A stretch of 64,000 bases of DNA from Annona cherimola (GCA_030490835.1 CM059972.1:56463563-56527562), one strand, 5' to 3'. Shown: positions 45,946 to 58,936, numbered from the stretch's first letter. Numbers and translations: made by a program. The notes: generated by a model from the letters alone, not told the origin.

Positions 45946-47997
45946 AGAGGTACCTCAACCCAAAAGGATGAAAAGGCAACAGAACCACATGCTATCCACA
46001 TTCAAGTGCTATCCACATTCAAGACAAGAAGCAAAAACAACATATTTCTAGAAAAGACAAAAAGGAGGACAAAGTGGGTTATCCCTTTACAACTCAAGTT
46101 AGGGACCCTCATCATAAAGCATGGAAGACGAAGCACCTGCAAATGACCAAAAGTTACCCATATAGCACTCCAGCAGAATAAAAAGGAGACAGGGACCCCC
46201 GTTCCTAAGTCATGATGCAGCCACAATGGGAAAGGTGCCTTAACAACTTGCCTTCGTTTCGCTTGAGAAATGATCCCAAGGCACTCTAGTACTTCACAAA
46301 TAGCGATACAGACACCTAAGACCCCACGATGGTCACCATCAAGTACGGGCCACATAAAAATAATGGCAAATGAGGCAAGGCGCAACATATTCATCCAACA
46401 ACAATGAACAGTTAGGCAAATCCGATGCAAGCAGAAGAGAAACTACAACATGTAAAGCTAGTGGAAGAGAAAAGTAATACCTGTCAAACTAGACAATGTT
46501 CAGCACTCCTATGACTTCTAGCAATAGCCAACATGCAACCAAGAACCACTGATAGACACCAATCCTTGGCACCCCAACAGTAGGTTTCCCAAAAGCTGCA
46601 AAAACAAAGAGTTCAATCAAACAATGGGGATAGGAAGAAGGCATGCAACCTCAACAACGGCCGATGGCCACTGCCCGATCAGGCCCTAAGTAGCGCCAAC
46701 AATCCCCTTCCAAAGCTCCAGAACATCTACCAAGAGACCTCCGAACCTTCTGGACCATGGCACTAATTCACCCAGCTTCAATCACACATTTGCCCTACAC
46801 CAACAAACATCCAAAAATCGTCATCAACAAATGACCAACAACAAAGAGCAAGATAAAAAAAATGAGAGAGAGATACATGTTGGTCGATAGCAACAACCCT
46901 AATGAATGTCGACGATCCTCTTGCAGTCCGACTAGGTGCTCGCTGGCAGTGACCACCCGAATCATGACATCAAGTCACCCAGCTTCAACATGAAGGGAAA
47001 CACTCATCCGGCATCGGCAGTCACCCAAAAATCATCACCATCAAACGATGTCGCAGCAAAGGAAGAAGAGCATCGATCCCACCACGACAAAGGGAGCATC
47101 TGTCGAGCAGGGACCCATCAGCCCTGGTTAAACGGCAATGACCACTGACAATCGATGGGAGCAAGTAGGTGAAGAAAGTGATAAAAAAAGGGGGGAGAAG
47201 AGGATGCCTATCCGCATAGGAACCCCAACGACGGCGGCGACAATCTGACCGAACCCCGCCAACAGTCGACACTCTAAGCAAATCTCCGCCAACAGACAAG
47301 AAGAGAAAGAAAACTGAGGAAAAAAATGGAGAAGAAAATACCTGTCCGACGACGGTGGTGACGATTCAAGCGAATCCCGCCAGCAGCGATGATCCAAGCA
47401 AACCCCCACCGCCGACTGCACGACCCGGATGTCATGAAGAAGAAGGATGAAACACACGGGATCCCCGATGACGGTCTCACACTGCTATTGTCGTAAAAGA
47501 TAATAGGTAGGACAACGGGTGGCTTACGACGCTGCCGGAACAGATCTGCAACAGCTTCACAATTCGGATGTCATTAGAAAAGGGAGAAGGCTAGAAACGG
47601 AGAAGATGACAAAAAGGACAGTGATACCCCAAGCAGACCCTCGCCGGCAACTGAAATCTGAAAATGGGAAAATGGCAAAAGGGGAAGCGGAGGAGAAAAC
47701 TACAAACCCTATCTAAGCAAAGATGGGAAGATGACAAAACGCCCCCTTTTCGCAAAGATTGAAAAATTACAAATCCACACTAGCGAAGGAACATCGCAAA
47801 ACAGTCTAACACATTAATGGGTTTTACAAAAATGGTCGCAAGTTCACACTGACTTTACAAGAAGGTTAGCACAGGTTTACAGAAGAGTCGTTTCAAGTTC
47901 GCAGAAATTGCAAGACGACCTAGAAACTTAAAAAGCTTTTAGGTTTAAGCCAAAAGGGTGTCTAAAATTTTATCCTTCACCGTCAAGACGCCTCTGA

Positions 47998-48011
47998 TAA
48001 AGGGGGGCAAC
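47998..48011 (+). other. Polypurine tract of the Tat-like element
   Basis: AAAGGGGGGCAAC directly before TGTAGACACC. Confidence 0.8.
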
Positions 48012-49240
48012 TGTAGACACCCTTCCCTTGAACCCAAATAAATATTACACATAAAAATAAAGAAATTATATGTATGGATCAAAATCCAAGCCCAACAACC
48101 ACAAAGAAAATTAACCCAAAAATAATTGCCAATGGGCTCTAGAGCCAACAGCCCACATGGAGCAAGTCCAAACATACCAGGCCTACTAACCACCAGACAG
48201 GCCTGTCCAGCCTTGGCCCACAGGAGCAAAGCTCTAAGCCACCCACCGCAAAATGGGCTCAGCCAAGCTTCAGCCCACAAAAATTGGGCTCTACAGCAGC
48301 AGCCCACCAGATTCTAGCAACCCACTAGCAAAATGGGCTAAACCAAGCTTCAGCCCATAGCAACTGGACTCTGCAGCAACAATCCACCAGATCCAGCAAC
48401 TGGGCTCTATAGCAACAGCCCACCAGATCCATCTTCAGCCCATAACAAGTTGGGCTCTCTAGCCATAGCCCATCTCGAGCAAAATGCTCCAACAAAGCAG
48501 CAGCCCAATAGGAGACGGGTTTCCAACCATGGCCCAAAGCCCACGCGCCCAACTCCCCTCTATAAATAGAGGGGCAAGTTCTAAGCTCAATCACATAAGA
48601 GGAGACACTCCAAATGGGGAGGACGGGAGTCTGGATCAGCTCATTGGCCCCCTGGCTTCTCCTCTCTCCCTCTCTCTCCCTCTTCTTCAGATTTTTTTTC
48701 CTTTTTTATGCCCATGTAGGCAGCTTCAAGTTAACAAATTTTGCCATTTTTGTTTTAATTCAAAGACCGAAATTCAAGCTCTGTACGATCGGTGTTCTTA
48801 TCCAACTAAAACAGGGCCTGATCTCCCCTCTAAGATCAGTGGCGACTTTATCTAAGCGATGCAAATCTGTTTGGGCTGTTTTATATGCTCTGTTTGATTT
48901 AATACTAAAATGTTTCATTGAGTTGAAGCTGTAGCTATGTAGGTGCACGCCGTCTAGTAGCTCCCGGCGATACACGCTGCCATCACGTTGCTGGATCCGT
49001 GGGTCAATCCATGTGAAAACATCCCCATTTCAGCAGATATGTCGCTAAATCCATGAGTAAATACCTATACGTCAATACTGTCTAAAGATCATTCGTACTG
49101 ACACGTTTTGTTTTGTAAGGATGCGGAAATCCCGAGCATATGCCACTATTTCGGGGGCTTGAGGATCAGATTCAAACCCATCTGATACGACCTAGATTTC
49201 ACGCGACTAGCCCATCGTAGCTCTCGCGACGGGTTCTACA
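48012..49240 (+). mobile_element. 3' LTR of the Tat-like element
   Basis: 1229 bp from TGTAGACACC to GGGTTCTACA (TGTAGA/TCTACA terminal inverted repeat). Many AGCCCA/TGGGCT motifs at 48120-48545. TATA box at 48561. No coding. Confidence 0.75.
48561..48568 (+). promoter_or_regulatory. TATA box, Tat-like LTR
   Basis: TATAAATA centred in the near-palindrome CCCCTCTATAAATAGAGGGG. Confidence 0.65.
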
Positions 49241-49624
49241 ATATCGTTAATATTGTTCCGCTGAAGAGTGATTGTTTTGCGTTAAATTCCCAACCTTTAT
49301 TCACCACAGGATAAAATCTCACATGTATAATGGGAAATAGATTCCCCACCCACACCACCCCCAACCACTAGTTTCTAAATTGAGGACTCATAAAATGCGC
49401 AGGAAATGAATTCCTGTCGCCAACCCTTTCAAGATTTTGTGTAAAGAATACATGTTATTACTCTACTCTCATAGGATTATTGTATTAGAAGAAAATAAAA
49501 TGTTCTTTGTACTTGTTTTATCTTAATCGCCAATCTACTTAGAACTTCTGTAATGACTAGTGTCCTAAAATAAAACTTATCAGCCTTTTGATTAGTAATG
49601 ACTCTAGTCTTTCATATAGTTAGT
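49241..49624. other. Spacer between elements
   Basis: 384 bp, AT-rich, no ORF or repeat recognised. Ends in TTAGT, the target site of Tekay-B. It may be older element or host intergenic sequence. Confidence 0.5.
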
Positions 49625-52075
49625 TGTAACACCTCACCTTTTGAGGTGTTACGAATGAGGTCTACTATGTCAAATCTGAGAATAAAATCTCACAAGATGG
49701 AAATAGATACCAAGATACAAAATCATAAAACTTTTAACTATTACATCTCAAGTTTGCTCATTTTGAAGTCATTATACATATTCAGTATCTATAATCAAAA
49801 CCAGTAAACATTATAAGGTAATTTTTATAAAAATCTGAACTTCATTGTCCTTTTCTCTGCTAGTTTCGTCTTTTTCCCATGTTGATGAAGGCTTTAATTT
49901 ATCATTGTATCCCTGTGTTTTCACTGAAAACAAAACCATGTGAGCTGAAAGCCCAGTAAGTAAATATATTTTTACAAAATTCATTTTACAATTACTTTGT
50001 TTTTTCAAAAACAAATACAACATTTATATTGTCTTTTATGCACAATAAATTCTAATTAATAAAAACACCTTGATACATGTGTACACATATGTCAATTTTA
50101 AATCATGCATTCACACAGTAGGTATTGTTATCTACTTGTGCTTGCGTGCAGCCGTGCTACACATTCGTGAGCTAATTCATCTTCTTTAGTAGTACTGAGG
50201 TTGCTACCCAATTACTACCATACTTCTTTACTTCTTGGCGGCAAACACAATATGCAATTATGCATCATGCTCATGCACTGTGATTAATGCACCATTGGAA
50301 TTCACTATTTAACATGATTTTGAAATAATAATGCTCCTATTTGAATAAATCAACTTGAAAGAAAATTTCAATAAACACATTTCATAACAAATCACAACAT
50401 TCGCAAACTTTTTTTAAAGTCATGCTTTGGTAAAAGTTTACTTACCTTTAAGCAGACTTTAAAACACCTATTTTCCAATTTCTTGTAGTAGCCTCAAGTC
50501 TCTTTCCCTAATTTTCATCACAATATATTCATTATTTCACTCTGGTTTTCATAAATATTATTTAAAATTTCATTTATGATTTTTCCAAAATTTCTCATAA
50601 TTTTAATTGGTCAAAATTCTATTTTTCCTATTTATTCGCATATTATTCTACTTTTAAACAACTTTATTTCTTATATATAAAAATAAATTTGGACTCATGC
50701 TTCTTTAAATACTTACTTTAAATTTTTCATATTTTTTTTGTAATTTTCCACAATTTATTTATTTTTATAGCATCGCACATTTTAAATAATTTTATTTTTT
50801 AATAAAAATTATAAGTTTAAACTCATTTAAGCTTGTAAATATTGACTTTAATTTTCTGGGTATTTTTCATAATTTTATGTATTTTTTTCTAATTTTTTTG
50901 TATTTATTTTGAAATTTTATTTTGCCGGTCGGCCGGCCAGTCGCTGGTGCCAGCAATTGGCCGCTGGTGGGCTGTTCTAGTAGGCCAGACCTAGGCTAGG
51001 CCGGAACAGGTGGGTTGGGTCCTTTGCTTGGATGTTGAGCCAGGTTGCTTATGTGGGCTAGGCTTGGTTTCTAAAACTTGGGCTTAGTTTTTGTGGGCTT
51101 GGGATTAGTGGACTTGCTTCTGAGCTTTCTGGTTCACTGGGCTCGTCTAGATGGGCTTAGCCCACCAGTCCAGAATTTTTTTTTTTATTTCAACAGTCCG
51201 TATTCTTTAAATATAATAGCTTATATCTCTTAATATAAATTTTTGTTTAATATGAAAATTTAGGGGTAAGCTTATAAAATTATGTTTTATAATCTTGATG
51301 GTCCATTTCTCAAAATAACACCTCTATCATCAGATTTGACATAAAGGGTTAAAATCAAACATCACTTCAAATAGCTATGTAAATTAATTTTTAACCAAAT
51401 TAATTTATTATATATACTTTAAAATATCTCAAATAATGTTTGCAACAGGTCAGATTATTATTTTTACTTCCGTATTTTTCTGTAATTATTTTTTTTGTGT
51501 TATATTCTTAAAATACATATTCACCACTCTAAATCTTCATAAAAATTACTATATCTAGAGATCTATAAGTCTGATCATGTTGAAAATTTGCAGGCAAGCT
51601 AAACATATGATTATCTTGTTATTGTACGGTCAAAATTCTCTGATTATGCCCAAAAGTATGTTTATTTCATTATATAGCATTTTCTACCATTTATTTGCTA
51701 CTCTTTATTGAAATAAGTAAAATTGCAATACCAAAGCTTCTAATAATATTCCTGTTACTAATTAACCATGCTAGAAGTATTGTGAACGGATTAGATCTGA
51801 GAAATGAATTGCAAATAACATAAACTTAAGGAGATTAACCGAAAAAGGCATCTTATGTAGCGTACCTTCAATTCTCCTTCTTCTTCTTCTTCATAAATTC
51901 GTCTTTTGCTCTGCTCTCTCCTTCGAATGGCCGACACCCACCTCAAATCTTCCCCCTTTTATACTAATCGCTTTGCTAAATAGCTGGGATTAATTGCCAT
52001 GAATCCACCGTTACCTGTATGGCCCTTAAATCTCATCCATTTCTTAAAAACGGATGAAAACGGGCGTCTGTTACT
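49625..52075 (-). mobile_element. 3' LTR of Tekay-B
   Basis: 2451 bp. The left edge TGTAACACC forms a hairpin with GGTGTTAC 19 bp on. The right edge is TTACT, where the 5' LTR has TTACA. Contains TGGGCT/AGCCCA motifs at 51000-51165. Confidence 0.88.
51956..51963 (-). promoter_or_regulatory. TATA box, Tekay-B 3' LTR
   Basis: TATAAAAG on the minus strand, followed by GGGG; repeated at 60449-60456. Confidence 0.55.
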
Positions 52076-52088
52076 TTCTTCCCCCATA
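52076..52088 (-). other. Polypurine tract of Tekay-B
   Basis: The minus strand reads ATGGGGGAAGAAA next to the LTR. Confidence 0.75.
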
Positions 52089-52110
52089 CAAAAAGTTTCG
52101 TTTTCAAAAC

Positions 52111-53172
52111 TTAATTAAATAAATACGGATATTTCTGTTTGATATCTTCTTCAAGCTCCCACGTGGCCTCCGATTCTCCATGATTACTCCATTGCACTTT
52201 AACAAATCTTATCACCCTTCTTCGCAAATGTTACTCTTTAGAATCTAATATCTTGATTGGGTTTTCTTCATATATTAACTTACCCGAGATTGGCAACTGA
52301 TCTGTTGTCAGTACATGGGAAGGATTGGATATATAGTTTCTCAACATAGAAATGTGAAACACATTATGTACTGTAGCCAATGAGGGTGGTAGTGCTATTA
52401 GATAAGCCACTGCTCCAACTTTCTCTAAAATTTCATATGGTCCAAGATAACGAGGATTGAGCTTTCCCTTTTTGCCAAATCTCATAACCCCTTTCATAGG
52501 TGATACTTTTACAAACACCTTGTCACCTATGGAAAATTCTAACTCTCTCTGCTTTAGATCTGCATAACTTTTCTGTCTACTTTAGGCAGTAACCAATCTT
52601 TCTTTGATTAGTTTTACTTTATTTGTAGTTTCTTGTACAATATCTGGCCCAATCATCCTTCTTTCTCCTACTTTATCCCAATTCAGTAGTGTTATGCAAG
52701 GCTTCCCATACAAGGCTTCATAAGGAGACATTTTAATGCTAGCCTGATAACTGTTATTATATGCAAACTCCACCAAAGCCATATAATTATCCCAACCATT
52801 TCCAAAATCTATTATACACATTCTCAACATATCCTCGACTACTTGATTTACTCTTTCAGTCTGTACATCTATTTACGGATGAAATGTTGTGCTAAATTTT
52901 AATTTTGCCCCCATTGTTTGATGTATACTGCGCAAAAACTTTGAAGTAAATATAGTATCTCAGTCAGAAATAATTGTCTTAGGAATTCCATGCAACCCAA
53001 CTATTTCTTTACAATACAGGTTGGCTAATTTTTCTGCAGAATAAGTGGTCTTGATTGGTAAGAAATGTGCAACCTTTGTTAACCTATCCACAATCACCCA
53101 CATAGAATTGTTTCCTGTAGCAGTCCTGGGTAACCCCTCAATAAAATCTATAGTAATTTCATCCTATTTCCA
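52111..53172 (-). pseudogene. Tekay-B integrase core, C-terminus and chromodomain
   Basis: 53172-52519 has the integrase core with stops (FIEGLPRTATGNNSMWV; 52830-52582 open: WDNYMALVEFAYNNSYQASI). 52518-52231 is the C-terminal domain (FVKVSPMKGVMRFGKKGKLN, HNVFHISMLRNYI). After a TAA the same frame gives the chromodomain (RFVKVQWSN...ESEATWELEED) and ends at 52111. Same architecture as Tekay-A. Confidence 0.87.
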
Positions 53173-53775
53173 TTATGGTATTTTCATTTGCTGTAATAAT
53201 CCTGCCGGCTTTTGATGTTCGGCTTTCACTTGTTGGCATGTTAAGCATTGTGTTACAAACTCTGCTATCATCTTCTTCATACCCATCCACCAAAAATTTC
53301 TTTTAAGATCTTCATACATCTTTGTACTCCTTGGGTGTATTGTGTAGGGTGAATAATTAGCTTCTTCTAAAATTTGACTTCTTAGTTCTGTTGCATCAGG
53401 TACGCATAGCCTTCCTTTATATCTGACAGTGCCCTCGTCATCAATTGTAAATCCTTCCATAGTCCCTTTTGCTACTTTCTGCTTTATCCTTATAATTTGT
53501 CCATCTGTTCTCTGTTTTTCTCTGATCTTTTCAAATAGAGAAGGTTTCACTTGTATTTGATATAACTGATATAATGATTCTTTGGGGCAAACTTCTAATG
53601 ACAATTTACGCATGTCATCAACTAACTCCTCCTGATCTGTTATTAAAGTAGCTAAAGTGCTATTTGACTTTCTGCTTAAAGCATCAATTACAATATTTGC
53701 TTTCCCAGGGTGATATTGGATATTCAAATCATAATCATTCGGTAATTCCAACCATCTCCTTTGCCTCATATTCAA
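53173..53775 (-). pseudogene. Tekay-B RNase H end and integrase zinc domain
   Basis: 200 open residues: [32 protein letters not shown] (RNase H/connection), then the HHCC region ([32 protein letters not shown]). Stop at 53173. Confidence 0.87.
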
Positions 53776-54716
53776 CTCTTTTTGAGTGAAAATGTATTTT
53801 AAACTCTTATGATATGTATATACATCACATTGTTCCCCATAAAGATAATGCCTCTAAATTTTCAAAGCAAACACTATTGCGGTAAGTTCCAAATCATGAG
53901 TGGATAACTCATTTCATAAGGTTTCAACTGTCGTGAGGCATATGTAATTACCTTTCCATTATGCATCAATACACAACCAAGACCCTTTTGAGAAGCATCG
54001 CTATAAATAACAAATCCTCCATCACTTGTAGGGCTAGTTAAAACTGGTGCTTTCACTAATCTCTGCTTAAGTTCTTGAAAACTATTTTCACAATCATCAG
54101 TCCATTAAAATTTTACCCATTTTCTTATTAACTTTGTGAGAGGATTGCATATCCGAGAGAAACCTTTCACAAATCTACGATAATACCTTGCGAGACCAAG
54201 AAAGCTACGTATCTCCGTGACATTTGTCGGCCTTGGCCAATTCACCACTACTTCTACCTTAGCAGGATCCACCATTATACCTTCTGCTGTGACAATATGC
54301 CCCAAAAATGGAACACTATGCATCCAAAACTCACATTTCTTTAATTTTGCATATAATTTATTCTCTCTCAGAGTTTGCAATACCATTCTAATGTGTTCGA
54401 CATGATCATCCTTTGTTTTTGAATAAATGAGAATGTCATCTATAAATATGACAACAAATTTATCCAAATAGGGTCTGAACACTCTTTGCATTAAATCCAT
54501 AAAGGCAGCTGGTGCATTTGTTAACCCGAATGACATTACTAAAAATTCATAATGTCCATACCGAGTTTGAAAAGCAGTTTTCTGTATATCGTCCTCTTTA
54601 ATCCTTAATTGATGATATCCCAACTGCAAATCTACTTTAGAAAAGATAGTCACCCCTTGTAGTTGATCAAACAAATCATCTATTCGAGGTAAAGGATATT
54701 TATTTTTGATAGTTAC
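53776..54716 (-). pseudogene. Tekay-B reverse transcriptase and RNase H
   Basis: 54674-54105 (189 residues): [40 protein letters not shown], catalytic [11 protein letters not shown], thumb ([15 protein letters not shown] [15 protein letters not shown]). 54056-53874: RNase H start ([20 protein letters not shown]), frameshifted after YEMSYP. Best preserved RT in the window. Confidence 0.9.
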
Positions 54717-55535
54717 CTAGTTCAGTTCTTTATAATCAATGCATAATCTCAAACTACCATATTTCTTTTTCACAAATAGAATTGGCGCTCCCCAAGGTGA
54801 CACACTTGGTTGTATAAAACTCTTATCTAATAATTCTTCCAGCTGTGTTTTTAATTCTGCCATTTCTGTTGGGGCCATTTTGTAAGGTTGTTTAGAAATT
54901 AGAAGTACCCCAGGTAATATATCTATTGCAAATTCTATCTCTCTCTGAGGGGGTAATCCTGGCAACTCGACAGGAAAAATATCAGAAAATTCTTTCACTA
55001 TCGGTATCTCTTCAAGTGATAAAGTTTCTTTGTTTATATCAAATACTGAAGCTAAATATGCCCGACACCCTTTGTTTATCAACCTTACAACTTTCTTGGC
55101 AGAAATAATTTTCACTTGCTGAGATTTATCTGCAACCACGTCTATCGACTTGGACATTTTAAAAATGATTTTTCGATCACTACAATCTATTATTGCTTTC
55201 CACTTAGATAACCAATTCATTCCCAATATCACATCAAAATCATGCATAGGCAACAATATCAAGTCTGCTTCTAAATTTATTTCTCCTATTTTGATTGGGC
55301 AGGCTTTACAAATTCTATTTGTACTTGCTAGCCGATAAACTGGAGATTCGACATTCACAATCATATCCATGCTTTCATGTGCTATTGCATATTTTGTAGT
55401 AAATGTAAAAGAAATAAAGGAATGCGTAGCACCAGAATCAAATAATACTTTGGCAGGATAAGAGTGAATAAGCAATGTACCAATAAGAACATCGTCATGT
55501 GCGGTTTGGGCTTCTGCATTGGTCATAGCATGCAC
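54717..55535 (-). CDS. Tekay-B protease and RT N-terminus
   Basis: 272 residues. Protease active site [16 protein letters not shown] near residue 32, then [18 protein letters not shown]. The linker ([17 protein letters not shown]) leads to the RT start (LCIDYKELN). A TAG at about 54714 cuts it from the rest of RT in the same frame. Confidence 0.88.
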   Translation of the reverse strand: MHAMTNAEAQTAHDDVLIGTLLIHSYPAKVLFDSGATHSFISFTFTTKYAIAHESMDMIVNVESPVYRLASTNRICKACPIKIGEINLEADLILLPMHDFDVILGMNWLSKWKAIIDCSDRKIIFKMSKSIDVVADKSQQVKIISAKKVVRLINKGCRAYLASVFDINKETLSLEEIPIVKEFSDIFPVELPGLPPQREIEFAIDILPGVLLISKQPYKMAPTEMAELKTQLEELLDKSFIQPSVSPWGAPILFVKKKYGSLRLCIDYKELN

Positions 55536-56798
55536 CCTAGTCGTCCTCTACCTCTATTGTTCTGGGCCACGAAATGGTGGTGCTGGTGGCCTCATTTGTA
55601 ATGTTAGACGATCCCCAGTTTGTTTGCTTTCAACTTTTTGTGTGCGGTCTTTTGATCGATGCCCAGGTTGCCTACATTTATAACATGTGATCTCACCTGT
55701 GCACTCCTGAATTGAATGACCAGTTTTCCCACACTTCCAGCACTCCCCTGCTGCTTTCCAACATTCTCCTCGGTGTTTTTTACCGCAAGTAGGACATGAG
55801 GGAATTGATTGCTTCATTTCCACCTTTCTTTCATCATACTGTATCTTGCCCTTCTTGTGTGACTTTGTCCCATTATCGGATGTAGAATCCCCACACCATT
55901 TTCCTTGGCAAAAAACTTAAATTGCATTATCTTCCATTTCCACCATTCTTGCCCGATCCACAATATCAGAATATTGGTGAAAATGGTGACTGGCTAGATG
56001 CCGTCGTATAAAAGGATGTAACCCCATTCTGAACTTGCAGATTTTAAGGACAGGGTTCGTCAATACCCATAGAGCAAATCTAGATAGGACGATGAATTTC
56101 GCTGCATACTCTTCCACTAATGATTTTCCTTGGTATAATTGTTCAAACTCCAACAACTTTTGTTGTCTAACTGACTCGGGATAGTATGCCTCATTGAGGT
56201 GCAAGAGAAAGTCCTCCCAGTTCATTTGTTGCCAAGTAGGGATGCTTAACTTCACTGCATTCCACCACTTAGCTGCATTACCTTTTAACATATGAGTGGC
56301 AAATTGGACTTTTTGTTGTTCACTGCACTGAAGCAATTCAAAAATCTTTTCCAATTCTTCTAGCCATTCTTCAGCACTGTTAGGGTCAGGATCTCCTGAA
56401 TAAAGTGGAGGTCGCATGTTCAGAAAATCATTCATGACTCTCCTATGGACATTAGTTTCCCTAACATTCCTTAGCGCATTACCTCAAGTTGGAGAGTTTT
56501 CTAGAACTTGTTGGGCTGTCATCCGTTCCATAGTTTGCTATGCTCTTAGTACTGCGTTCATCACTTGAGCATTGAGATCTGCAGCCCCTTATGCCTGTCC
56601 TACATTTGATGTCCTAGCAACATCATTTCTAGGATCATTCTCCCCTGAAGCTTCATTATATCGGTCATTTGTGTGTGCCAAAGAAGAATTTTCACTAACC
56701 AAGACACTTCCCACCAACCTACGAGTCCTTTTTCTTACTAATCGAGATAGTGGTTCATTCATCACCACTTGCTTTCCCTTATCCTTCTTAATTGACAT
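55536..56798 (-). pseudogene. Tekay-B gag
   Basis: 56798-56589: basic N-terminus. 56435-55917: gag domain (PDPNSAEEWLEELEKIFELL, NAAKWWNAVKLSIPTW, LEFEQLYQGKSLVEEYAAKF). 55823-55554: zinc knuckles (CWKCGKTGHSIQEC, CYKCRQPGHRSKDR). Stops separate the three parts. Confidence 0.88.
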
Positions 56799-56935
56799 CT
56801 CTTTCCTGTATCATACCATTAATCTTAAGTATATTTGCATAACTTCTAAATAATTTCTTATTCATGATAAATTAAAAGAGAATACTATCTAAAGCATCAA
56901 ATCATTATAGCATTCTTAGAAAAAAAACTTTTAAG

Positions 56936-57316
56936 CTAATCAGCTAAGTATACATCATCATCACTAGAAGAGTCATAAAGCTTAGGACCACTAAGTTTCA
57001 TTTCTATTGGTTTATGCTCAATTTCTAGGAGTTCAACCTCATCATCGTCATCATCATCATCATCTTCGGTGATTTGAATCTCAAGTTCATCATTTTTATT
57101 ATTTTCTTGACTTTCTTGTGAGTCATCTCCTGAATTTTCTTTAGAACGTGTTGTAAGTTCTTCTTCATATTTTTTATCAAAATATTCTATCGGTTCCTCC
57201 TCTACACGCTTCTTTTGATTCATCTGAAATGCCCACATTCTTCGATAAGTATTTCTTCTCACTTTTGCTTCAACACTAGTTGCACGTCCGACTTCGTATT
57301 TATGTTTGGGTGACAT
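56936..57316 (-). CDS. Extra acidic ORF between PBS and gag, Tekay-B
   Basis: 126 residues: a basic start (MSPKHKYEVGRATSVEAKVR, RNTYRRMWAFQMNQKKR), then an acidic half with a run of nine D residues and SSSDDD near the end. ATG at 57316, stop at 56936, in the same orientation as gag. I recognise no domain. It is open while neighbouring gag is broken, but its length is modest and chance cannot be excluded. It occupies the leader that is usually noncoding in this clade. Confidence 0.45.
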   Translation of the reverse strand: MSPKHKYEVGRATSVEAKVRRNTYRRMWAFQMNQKKRVEEEPIEYFDKKYEEELTTRSKENSGDDSQESQENNKNDELEIQITEDDDDDDDDEVELLEIEHKPIEMKLSGPKLYDSSSDDDVYLAD

Positions 57317-57440
57317 TGTAGCTCCTATATCATGAAAACACTTACTATTTATAATTATTTAGGATTATTTATCTTATTTTAGCTTTGCACTTACTAAGTC
57401 TAATATCATGATTTTTCCCTTGGGATGTATTTCAATCTTG

Positions 57441-57452
57441 GCTCTGATACCA
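57441..57452 (-). other. Primer binding site of Tekay-B
   Basis: The minus strand reads TGGTATCAGAGC, complementary to initiator tRNA-Met, two bases inside the LTR. Confidence 0.92.
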
Positions 57453-58936
57453 CTTGTAACACCCCACATTTTGAGGTGTTACGAATGAGGTCTATTATGT
57501 CAAATCTGAGAATAAAATCTCCCAAGATGAAAATAGATATCAAGATGCAAAATCATAAAACTTTTAACTATTACATATCAAGTTTGCTCATTTTGAAGTC
57601 ATTATACATATTCAGTGTCTATAATTAAAACCAGTAAACATTATAAGATAATTTTTATAAAAATCTAAATTTCATTGTCCTTTGCTCTGCTAGTTTCGCC
57701 TTTTTCCCATGTTGATGAAGGCTTTAATTTATCATTGTATCACTGTATTTTCACTGAAAACAAAACTATGTGAGATGAAAGCTCAGTAAGTAAATATATT
57801 TTTACAAAATTCATTTTACAATTACTTTGATTTTTCAAAAATAAATACAACATCTATATTGTCTTTTATGCACAACAAATTCTAATTAATAAAAACATCT
57901 TGATGCATGTGTACATATATGTCAATTTTAAATTATGCATTTACACTGTGGGTATTGCCATCTACTTATGCTCGCGTGCAGCCGTGCTACACATTCGTGA
58001 GCTAGTTCATCTTCTTTAGTAGTCCTGAGGTCGCCACCCAGGTACTACCATACTTCTTTACTCCTTGACGGCAAACTCAATATGCAATTACACATCATGC
58101 TCATGCATTGTGATTAATGCACCATTGGAATTCACTATTTAACATGATTTTGAAATAATAATGCTCCTATTTGAATGAATCAACTTGAAAGAAAATTTTA
58201 AAAAACACATTTCATAATAAATCACAACATTCACAAAATATTTTTAAAGTCATGCTTTGGTAAAAGTTTACTTACCTTTAAGTAGACTTTAAAACTCCTC
58301 TTTTCCAATTTCTTGTAGTAGCCTCAAGTCTCTTTCCCTAATTTTCATCATAATATGTTCATTATTTTACTCTGGTTTTCATAAATATTATTTAAAATTT
58401 CATTTATGACTTTTCCAAAATTTCCCATAATTTTAATCGGTCAAAATTCTATTTTCTCCTATTTATTCTCATATTATTCTACTTTTAAACAACTTTATTT
58501 CTTATATATAAAAATAAATTTGGACTCATGCTTCTTTAAATACTTACTTTAAAATTTTCATATTTTTTTGTAATTTTTCACAATTTATTTATTTTTAAAG
58601 CATCACCCCTTTTAAATAATTTCATTTTTCTTATAAAAATTATAAGTTTAAACTCATTTAAGCTTGTAAATATTGAATTTAATTTTCTGAGTATTTTTCA
58701 TAATTTTATGTATTTTTTTCTAATTTTTCTAAATTTATTTTGAATTTTTTTTTCTGCCGATGTCGGCAGTTGGCCGCTGGTGGGCTGTTCTGGTGGGCCA
58801 GAACAGGTGGGCTGGGTCCTTTGCTTGGATGTTGGGCCAGGTTGCTTATGTGGGCTAGGCTTGGTTTCTGAAACTTGGGCTTAATTTCTGTGGGCTTAGT
58901 TTTTGTGGGCAAGGGACTAGTAGACTTGCTTCAGGG

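Larger units (their letters stand above)
44743..47997. other. Noncoding interior of the Tat-like element
   Basis: No convincing gene in 3.2 kb. It contains a GAAAA-rich simple repeat (44986-45118), a 63 bp minisatellite (45760-45945) and GC-richer CCGCCAGCAG/CGACGGTGGTGACGA segments (about 47210-47420). ORFs on either strand here are low complexity or shadows. Confidence 0.5.
42546..49240 (+). mobile_element. Decayed, apparently pol-less Tat-like element
   Basis: Plus-strand remnant: gag (42816-43740), an unknown ORF (43984-44742), about 3.2 kb of noncoding sequence, a PPT and one LTR (48012-49240). No RT, RNase H or integrase motif is visible in any frame. The PPT/LTR junction AAAGGGGGGCAAC/TGTAGACACCC resembles Ogre/Tat elements. 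No 5' LTR is found, so the left end is truncated. Confidence 0.6.

Noticed and set aside
46002..46430. Minus-strand hydrophobic ORF (142 aa)
   Set aside because: No domain and no family pattern; lies in noncoding interior of a decayed element.
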